Origin: CAVZRC01 sp963777695
GTDB taxonomy: Bacteria > Planctomycetota > Planctomycetia > Isosphaerales > Isosphaeraceae
NCBI GenBank assembly: GCA_963777695.1
Contig: CAVZRC010000005.1
Coordinates: 1-64,000 of the forward strand
Reading direction: 5' to 3'
DNA: 64,000 nt
A program made the position numbers and the translations under genes. Below are positions 57,492-64,000 of the stretch, piece after piece. The notes below the pieces were generated by a model that worked only from the letters and a program-made list of their open reading frames with translations, ran no database searches and had not been told where the DNA came from. Numbering within the stretch: the stretch's first letter is position 1; each line of letters starts with the position of its first letter.

Positions 57492-57884
57492 CGTCTCACC
57501 ACAGCGGCGGCGGGATCGCATCCTGCCTCAATCCGGCTGCCGCCGCGCGGGAGCTCGGCGGAGGCGAGGAGCGAGGCGGCGACAACGCCAACGGACGTCG
57601 ACGGCCGGAATCGCCACATCGTGCTAGACAGCATGGGATTTCTGCTGGCCGTCCTGGTGACGACCGCCTCCGTCGCCGCGGCCGCCCCCGAGCCGTTCGC
57701 CCGGCTTGGGGGCCAGCCGATGGGCAAGGTGGAAAAAATATTCTTAAGATTATTTTTGATATCAGATCAAAACTCTGGTTATGATGTCTGGAAGGCACGG
57801 GGCGCCGTGGATCGATCCGCCCGTCGCCGTGGCGGGGCGGGATGGAAGGCCGCTTCCGACATTTCCTATCTGGGAGTTGAAGCA
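57492..57884. other. Intergenic or leader region, 393 bp, with a short AT-rich stretch
   Basis: The region 57,732-57,770 (AAAAAATATTCTTAAGATTA and following) is the most AT-rich stretch nearby and probably contains the promoter of the neprosin-type gene. An in-frame ATG at 57633 encodes a signal-like MGFLLAVLVTTASVAAAAPE joined to the neprosin frame, but the intervening text has no homology. I therefore treat it as untranslated leader or promoter. Confidence 0.45.
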
Positions 57885-59165
57885 ATGCCAGTGATACCGT
57901 TTGATGAGTTCATCGGGCAAGTTGAGTCCGTCAAGGCCGACTCCTTCGAGGGGTCGCCGCTGGCCCGAGGGGCCGATGGGATCGGCGAGGCCGAGTTCGG
58001 AGCGATGAAAGCCCACGTCCTTTCGTTATACAAAGGCGTGAAGGTCGCCCACTCGTTCGCGACCCCCGACGGCGACGTCGTTGACTGCGTGCCAATCGAG
58101 CAACAGCCGACTCTCAGCCATCCCGCCCTGAAGGGGCACGCGATGCAACTGACCCCGCCGGAGGCCGAGCCGCTCCCTCCCCAGAACGGGCGGGCGACCG
58201 CCGGACCGAAGGCATCGATGGTCGACGCCCAGCTCGCCGAAGGGAAGCTCGACCAGTTCGGCAACGAGATGTCCTGTCCCGATGGCATGATCCCGATGCG
58301 CCGGCTCACCCTCGAAGAGATGGCCCGGTTCAAGACAGCCCAAGAATTCTTCCAGAAGACTCCGGGCGGGGGGATGCACCCCGGGCAGATGAGGGCTAGG
58401 CGTGAGGCGGAGGCGACGCCCTCCGACATCCACACCGGGCATCACTACGGGACCGGGGCGGAGGGCGTCAATAACATCGGCGGCTCGTCGTTACTGAACG
58501 TCTGGAGCCCGACGCCCGTCTCCGGCGGCTTCTCGCTCTCGCAGCACTGGTACACGGGGGGGAGCTTTACGGGCAACACGCTCCAGACCGTCGAGGGTGG
58601 GTGGCAGGTCTTTCCCGCCAAGTATGGCACGGCTACGCCCCGCCTGTTCATCTACTGGACCGCCAACGCCTACACGACGACGGGATGCTACAACCTCGAC
58701 TGCAAAGCGTTCGTCCAGACCAACAAGACCTGGGTGCTCGGCGGTGCGCTGAGCCCGGTGAGCACCACGGGGGGCACGCAATACCAGATCAACATGCAGT
58801 GGAAGAGGGACTCGGGCACGGGCAACTGGTGGCTCTTCCTCCAGGGATCAGGGGCCCAGACCGCGGTCGGATACTATCCCAAGGCGCTCTACGGCACCGG
58901 GCCGCTGGCGACCGCCGCCACCGAGATCGAGTACGGCGGCGAGGTCTACGGACTGCCCACGAGTGGCCAGATGGGCAGCGGTGCCTTGGCCGCCCAGGCA
59001 TTCGGCAAGGCGGCCTACCATAACCAGATCTTCTACATCGAGACCTCCGGCTCATCGGCCTGGGCAGATCTGAGCGGCTACGAGTCCGACCCGACCTGCT
59101 ACACCGAGACCGGCGGGGTGATCGCCGACAGCTATTTCTACTTCGGCGGACAGAAGTGTAGTTGA
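57885..59165 (+). CDS. Neprosin-type (PF03080-like) peptidase-domain protein
   Basis: A ~426-aa protein from the ATG at 57885 (MPVIPFDEFIGQVESVKADS), preceded by GGGAG. The N-terminal half has the activation-type region FGAMKAHVLSLYKGVKVAHS and DVVDCVPIEQQPTL. The C-terminal half is neprosin-like: VEGGWQVFPAKYGTATPRLF, IYWTANAYTTTGCYNLDCKA, FVQTNKTWVLGGALSPVS, then WKRDSGTGNWWLFLQGSG, VGYYPKALYGTGPLATAATE and YGGEVYG. The two conserved glutamates proposed as catalytic in neprosin match the E of VEGGW and of IEYGGEV. Neprosin is a plant prolyl endopeptidase; bacterial copies are less known. No signal peptide is visible from this start, unless translation begins at 57633. Confidence 0.75.
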   Translation: MPVIPFDEFIGQVESVKADSFEGSPLARGADGIGEAEFGAMKAHVLSLYKGVKVAHSFATPDGDVVDCVPIEQQPTLSHPALKGHAMQLTPPEAEPLPPQNGRATAGPKASMVDAQLAEGKLDQFGNEMSCPDGMIPMRRLTLEEMARFKTAQEFFQKTPGGGMHPGQMRARREAEATPSDIHTGHHYGTGAEGVNNIGGSSLLNVWSPTPVSGGFSLSQHWYTGGSFTGNTLQTVEGGWQVFPAKYGTATPRLFIYWTANAYTTTGCYNLDCKAFVQTNKTWVLGGALSPVSTTGGTQYQINMQWKRDSGTGNWWLFLQGSGAQTAVGYYPKALYGTGPLATAATEIEYGGEVYGLPTSGQMGSGALAAQAFGKAAYHNQIFYIETSGSSAWADLSGYESDPTCYTETGGVIADSYFYFGGQKCS

Positions 59166-59171
59166 CAGCCG

Positions 59172-59199
59172 AGGCCCCGGCGCCTCGACGCCTGGGGCA
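59172..59199 (+). terminator. Candidate terminator after the neprosin-type gene
   Basis: GCCCCGGCG and CGCCTGGGGC flank a short CTCGA loop just after the stop at 59165. They form a GC-rich imperfect hairpin. A second imperfect hairpin (GATCCTCGACGG with CCGTCGAAGATC) follows at 59,218-59,253. Neither has a strong T-tract. Confidence 0.35.
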
Positions 59200-59332
59200 C
59201 GCTCGGAGATCCTCGACGGTTTTCCGATCGCCGATCGACCGTCGAAGATCCTCCGCGAGTCGAATTCGGTTGCGTCGAGTCGTCGAAAACGAACCATCGG
59301 GTCGAGTCCCGAGCGGCGGCGCAAATGGTCTT

Positions 59333-59629
59333 ATGGGACAGGCACTGAGTGCACCCGCGGAACCGGTCTTCGCCCCCGACGGCGATCTCCGGGTCGCCAG
59401 CGGCAGCGGCGCGATCCTCAGCTACGATGGCAGTAGCGGAGCGTTCCTCGACGCCCTTGTACAGGCCGGAAGTGGCGGCCTCAGTACGCCGAACGGGCTG
59501 CTCCTCGTCGCGAACAGCGTGCCGGAGCCGGGTTTACTCACCCTGACTCTGATCGCCCTCCTCATCGCCGGGGCGGCCTGGCGCCTCTTCGCCGCCTTGC
59601 GGGTGCTCCGCCTGCCGATGGGACCGTCG
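59333..59629 (+). pseudogene. PEP-CTERM protein fragment
   Basis: The frame from the ATG at 59333 encodes PVFAPDGDLRVASGSGAILS, YDGSSGAFLDALVQAGSGGL, then VPEPGLLTLTLIALLIAGAA and a basic end. This is the last NHL-like blade plus PEP-CTERM signal of a larger exported protein (FAPDG-L-V-S and YDG-TGAFL are the usual propeller text). The N-terminal bulk is missing and no stop closes the frame before the opposite-strand sigma gene. It looks like a gene remnant; the 3' limit is approximate. Confidence 0.5.
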
Positions 59630-59666
59630 CCGAAGGGTATCCCGAGCAAGCCGCAGTCTGACTTAA

Positions 59667-60390
59667 TTAGCTCAACCCCGCGAGGTCGCGGAGGATCTTG
59701 TCCGCGTCGTCGGCCTCGACATCCGCGATGCCGGCGAATCCCGGGACGTCCGTTCGACGTCGAGGAGCCCCGGCGCGGGCCGGGCTTGGCGGATCCACCG
59801 GGAACGGCGTCGACCCAGGTCCGCCGCCAGGTCTCGCGGATGTAGGACAGGGTGCGCTCGACCGTCGCCGCCGAGTAGCCGAGCTTGGCGGCGATTGCCG
59901 CGTTGGTGTGACCGGCCAGCTTCCAGACGGCGACCTGCCGGAGGTCGTCCGTCTCGAGCAGCTCGAGCAACCGCTGGCAGGCGTCGAAGGCCAGCAGGAG
60001 GAGGTCCGGCGGCAGGGCGGGGTCGGCGACTTGACCCAGGGCGGAGTCGCCCTCGGAGGACCAGCCCCCGGAATTCCTGGCCTGGCTGCGCAGCGTGAAG
60101 ACCTCGCGCGCCGTGGCCGATCGGAGCACCTTCGTCAGATCGACGCGGCTGGCCAGCTTGAGTTGGCCGCGCTCGATCCCGCGACAGACCTTGGTGAACG
60201 CGCGCGAGGCCGCATCCTCCTCGTCGGCGTGTCCCATCGGCGCATTCATCGCGCGCAGTCGCTTCCGGGCATAGACCGTCAGATCGGCGAAGAATCGCTC
60301 CCAGAGCTGGCGCACCGCGTCATCCCGGCGCGGACGCTCCGCGCCTTCCAGGTCGCGAATGATCCGCGTGATGGTGCCGGGGTGATCCAT
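59667..60390 (-). CDS. ECF-type (PF07638-like) sigma factor (one frameshift near the end)
   Basis: About 240 aa starting MDHPGTITRIIRDLEGAERP. It has region 2 text AVRQLWERFFADLTVYARKR and EEDAASRAFTKVCRGIERGQ, and region 4 text DDLRQVAVWKLAGHTNAAIA, AKLGYSAATVERTLSYIRET. The C-terminus jumps frame near 59,750; the natural end is FAGIADVEADDADKILRDLA with a stop at 59667. It is divergent from the zinc-ribbon kinase at 60,634, a sigma-kinase arrangement repeated elsewhere in this window. Confidence 0.85.
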
Positions 60391-60633
60391 GCGCCGTTTC
60401 CCTTCGGTGGCGAGAGCTTCGATTTCCTTCCAGTTTCCAGTTGTACTCGATCCTCGCGAGTTCGTGTCTCAAAAAATGACTAGGATCGTCTTTTCTCTCT
60501 AATCCATGGCGGCGTGAAGAGATCGACGCAAAGGACGATGACGGTAGCACGCCTTCGTCATGGTCTTCGCTTGTTCGATCGGGTCGTCACATCCAAGATT
60601 GGTTTCCGTACAGAGTGATTTCGGAGGGTCTCG

Positions 60634-63600
60634 ATGATGGGCGAACCGAAACGATGTCTCGGATGCGGTCAGTCTCGGCCCGCCGAGGCGCCGGGCGATC
60701 TCTGCCCGCTCTGCCTGATGCGGACCGGCGCGGGGGTGGCCGCGCCTCCGGGGAGTGAACCGGATCGGGACGACCTGCTCGTGACCGCGGGGCCGGCGTC
60801 GTCGAGCTTCCTGGCGACGCTGGCCCACACGCTGGGCCGGGTGCCGCAAGAGCTGCTGCGATCGGGCTCGGGGGCCGGGGCGTCGCCGTCGCCGTCCGGG
60901 ATGCCCGGGCCGGGCGATCCCGAACGAGCCGATCGGTTGCGCCTCTTCGGCGTGATCGGCCGGGGCGGGATGGGAGTCGTCCTCAAGGGATACGATGCCG
61001 ACCTCGGCCGCGACCTGGCCGTCAAGGTCTTGCGCGAGCAGTACCGCGACGAGCCCGACATGGTCCGCCGGTTCATCGAGGAGGCTCAGATCGGCGGCCA
61101 GCTCCAGCATCCGGGCGTCGTGCCCGTCTACGAGCTGGGGACCCTCGCCGATCGCCGGCCCTACATCGCCATGCGGTTGATCCGGGGCCAGACGCTCGCC
61201 GAGGTGCTCGCCGCGCGGGTCGATCGCGACGCCGATCGCCCGCGGCTTCTCGGGATCTTCGAATCGGTCTGTCAGACCATGGCCTATGCCCATGCCGGGG
61301 GGTCATCCACCGCGACCTGAAGCCGTCGAACATCATGGTGGGCAGCTTCGGCGAGGTCCAGGTCATGGACTGGGGCCTGGCCAAGGTCCTGTTGCGGCCC
61401 GATGCACCCGAGCACGAGGACGGGCCGGCCGTCGACGTCGAGCCGCACGAGTCGGCGGTGGCCACTTGGCGGAGCGGGGACCGCGACGACTCCTCGCGGC
61501 CGGGGAGCGTGATGGGGACCCCGGCCTACATGGCGCCCGAGCAGGCGCGCGGCGAGGTCGAGGCCCTGGACGAGCGCGCCGACGTCTTCGCCCTGGGTTC
61601 GATCCTCTGCGAGATCCTCACGGGGACCCCGGCCTTCGCCGGGGGGACCTCGGACGAGATCGAGCGACGCGCGGCGCGGGGCGAGGTCGCCGAGACGCAC
61701 GGCCGGCTCGATGCCTGCGGGGTCGACGCGGAGCTCGCCTTGCTGGTCAAGGAGTGCCTCGCGGCCGATCCCGCCGAGCGGCCCCGCGACGCCCGCGAGG
61801 TGGCGCGGCGGATCACCGCCTACCGCGCCGGCGTGCAGGAGCGGCTCCGCGCCGCCGAGCTCGCGCGCGTCGAAGCACAGGCGCGCGCCGAGGAGGAGCG
61901 TCGGCGTCGGCGGATGGCGGTCGCGCTCGCCGCCTCCATCGTGGCCCTGCTGCTCGTCGGCGGCGGCGGGCTCGCCTCAATACTCTATCAACGCCAGATC
62001 TGGTGGGCCCGGGTCGAAGTGGCCCTGCGGGAGGCCGAGCTCCTGCGCGATCAGGCCGCCGAAGACCCCGACGGCGAGCCCGGCAAGTGGCAGGCGGCCC
62101 TCGCCGCGTTGCGACGAGTTCACGACCTGAACGATGCCAGCCCTGCCGCGACACTGGGCGCCCGGCTCGACGGCCTGGAGGCGCAGGTCGTGCGCGGCGC
62201 CTCGGCGGCCGAGGCGGATCGCAAGCTGGTGGGCCGTCTGGAGGAGATCCGGGGTGGCATGGTCGCCGATGACAAGGCGGATGCCGCGTTCGCCCAGGCG
62301 TTCCGCGACGCCGGGCTGGACCTGACGTTGACGACCGTCGATCCCGAGGCGATCGGCCGCCGGCTGGCCGCCCGGCCCCGCGCCGTCGCCATGGCGTCGG
62401 CCGTCGCCCTCGACACCTGGGCCGTCGTCCGTCGCGGCATCACCCGCGCGGGCGATGCCGACGGCCAGGCCGCGTTGCGCCGGCTCCTGGCCGCGGCCCG
62501 CGTCGCCGATCCCGACCCCTGGCGCAACGCCCTCCGCGAATCCCTCCCCTCGGCCGACCCCGCCCCGCTCCGCCGCCTTGCCGAGGACCCGGACCTCGAT
62601 CGCCAGGGGCCGGCGAGCCTCTGGCTCCTCGGCCACAGCCTCGAGATGGCCGGCGACCACAATCGTGCCCTCGAGGTCCTCCGCCGGGCCCATCGCAACT
62701 ACCCGGGCGATTACTGGCTCAATACCGAGTTGGGGCTGGCCCTGCTGGAGGGGACCCGGTCGGGCCTCGGCGTGACCAATTCCTTGATCACCAGCCGGGG
62801 CATACCCGACGCTGCGCGATCCAGGCGCCGAGCCTTACTTCATGGCCGCCGTCGCCCTGCGCCCGAGGTTCGGCTCGGCCCACCTGCTGCTGGCGACCGC
62901 CGAGCTCAATGTGGGCAAGTGGGACGAGACGTTCCTCGAGCTCCGCGAGGCACAACGCCTCCAGCCGGGCGACCCCACGATCCTCAACTGCCTGGGCATG
63001 GCCCTGAGTTATCATGGCCAGCCCGACGAGGCGATCGCCGCTTTCCGCGAGGCGATCCGGCTGTCGCCGCAATACGACCTGGGCTATGCGAACCTCGCCG
63101 ACCTGCTCATGAATCAGGGTCAGCCCGATGAGGCCCTCATCGTCTCCCGCGAGATGGTGCGCACGTTCCCCAACTATGCCGCCGCGCATGCGCGGCTCGC
63201 CCAGTGCCTGGTGATGTTGCGACGGCTCGACGAGTCGATCGCGGAGTATCGCGAGGCGATCCGGATCGCGCCGCTGTACCCGCTCAACCACGCAAATCTC
63301 GCGGCGACGCTCCGCCAGCGGGGCGATTACGCCGGGGCCGCCGCGTGGTTTCGTACCGCCTTCGAGCTGTATTCCGACCCCCAGTGGCAGGCGACCATCC
63401 GCAAGGAGCTGGACCGGACCCAGAGGCGGGCCACCCTCGCCCCCCGGCTGATCGCCGTCGTCGGCGGCAAGGCCCAGCCCGCCGATGCCGCCGAGGCGCT
63501 GGAATTCGCCTACCTCGCCCATGACCAGCAGAAGTTCGCGACCGCCTCGCGGCTCTTCGATCGCGCGTTCGAGATCGAGCCGAAGCTGGCCGAGGACCGC

Positions 63601-63939
63601 GACAATTCACATCGCTACAACGCGGCCTGCGCCGCGGCGCTGGCCGTCTCCGGACAGGGCCACGATGAGCCCCCGCTCGACGAGACCTCCAGGGCCCGGT
63701 TGCGACGACGCGCCTACCAGCAACTCAAGGCCGACCTCGATGGTTGGGAGGCCCTCCGGCATGGGCAGCCGTTCGAAAGGGCCCGGATGCAGCAGTTCCT
63801 GTCACGCTGGAAGGTCGCCCCCGACCTGGCCGGTCTCCGCGCCACCCAGGCCCTGATGCGGATCCCCGAGCCCGATCGCCATGACCTTGAGGTCCTCTGG
63901 GCCAAGGTCGATGATCTTGTCCGGCCGCAAACGCCCTGA
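60634..63939 (+). CDS. Ser/Thr protein kinase with N-terminal zinc ribbon and TPR tail (two frameshifts)
   Basis: A gene of about 1,100 codons. The N-terminus is a zinc ribbon (C8-LG-C11 and C24-PL-C27) found on many planctomycete kinases. The kinase domain shows GRGGMGVV, AVKVLREQ, then in a second frame VIHRDLKPSN, MDWGLAK and GTPAYMAPEQARGEV. A TM helix (MAVALAASIVALLLVGGGGL) and TPR repeats (FREAIRLSPQYDLGYANLAD, YREAIRIAPLYPLNHANLAA) follow. The first shift is at a GGGGGG run near 61,300, exactly between AHAGG and VIHRD, where one extra G restores the catalytic loop. The second is near 62,790. The kinase is divergent from an ECF sigma factor. Confidence 0.85.
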
Positions 63940-64000
63940 CCGTGGTCAGGTGTCAGCGGTCCATCGGCCGCCTCGAGCCGACCTCGAGGAGATTCTCGAC

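Noticed and set aside
1..64000. tRNA, rRNA and riboswitch genes
   Set aside because: I saw no convincing cloverleaf, rRNA segment or known riboswitch core on reading; short or unusual RNAs could have been missed without a covariance search.

Overview
This window looks like a high-GC Planctomycetes chromosome segment, most likely from an Isosphaeraceae-like lineage. The evidence is three DUF1559 pseudopilin-like proteins with an H-x9-DG C-terminal motif, three very large Ser/Thr kinases with WD40 or TPR tails, two sigma-70 factors of the planctomycete ECF type, exported proteins with the N-terminal LESR-LLS type motif, PEP-CTERM proteins, and several intergenic inverted repeats of a kind common in this phylum. 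The leftmost ~3.7 kb differs: a MarR regulator, an LLM-class flavin/F420-type oxidoreductase split by an IS1182-like element, a possible nitroreductase tail, and the N-terminus of a Rossmann-fold F420/NADP reductase-like protein. That set is more typical of Actinobacteria or Proteobacteria. It ends in a chimeric reading frame at about 3,715, which marks either a transfer boundary or an assembly join.

Layout: 1-3,715 foreign-looking redox genes with an IS; 4,048-5,123 pseudopilin; 5,256-7,088 Uma2 nuclease and PP2C phosphatase (minus); 7,309-9,324 asparagine synthase; 9,525-9,811 Phd-type antitoxin with a truncated toxin; 9,906-13,107 a tight three-gene cassette (TIR-like protein, AAA_21-type ATPase, DUF4276 TOPRIM-like protein) that is the best candidate for a little-described defence system; 13,157-18,117 serine hydrolase, pseudopilin, lipoprotein and membrane protein; 18,654-22,392 kinase; 22,420-24,761 secreted proteins and repeats; 25,298-28,735 a four-gene arsenic operon (arsR-arsM-arsenate reductase-acr3, minus); 28,880-31,740 secreted sialidase-like protein, small exported protein and pseudopilin; 31,792-38,341 TSUP transporter, PadR regulator, heme-c lipoprotein, RND pump and its lipoprotein adaptor; 38,413-41,284 sedolisin-type protease; 41,533-43,660 aldo/keto reductase, small protein and a Shedu-type DUF4263 nuclease; 43,754-46,617 Wzz-like and M61 peptidase; 46,759-51,621 kinase and sigma factor in overlap; 51,854-59,165 TIGR03032 protein, an 18-repeat ELW-TDGT protein, NTF2-like, PEP-CTERM and neprosin-type proteins; 59,667-63,939 a divergent sigma factor and zinc-ribbon kinase.

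Functionally, the segment mixes metal and toxin resistance (ars operon, RND pump), phage defence (TIR/AAA/DUF4276 cassette, Shedu), signalling by sigma/kinase pairs, and surface or secreted proteins. About 14 genes carry one or more frameshifts or an internal stop while their protein motifs are preserved. Much of this could be uncorrected indel error in the assembly rather than decay, so frameshifted genes are given as one entry from first start to last stop.
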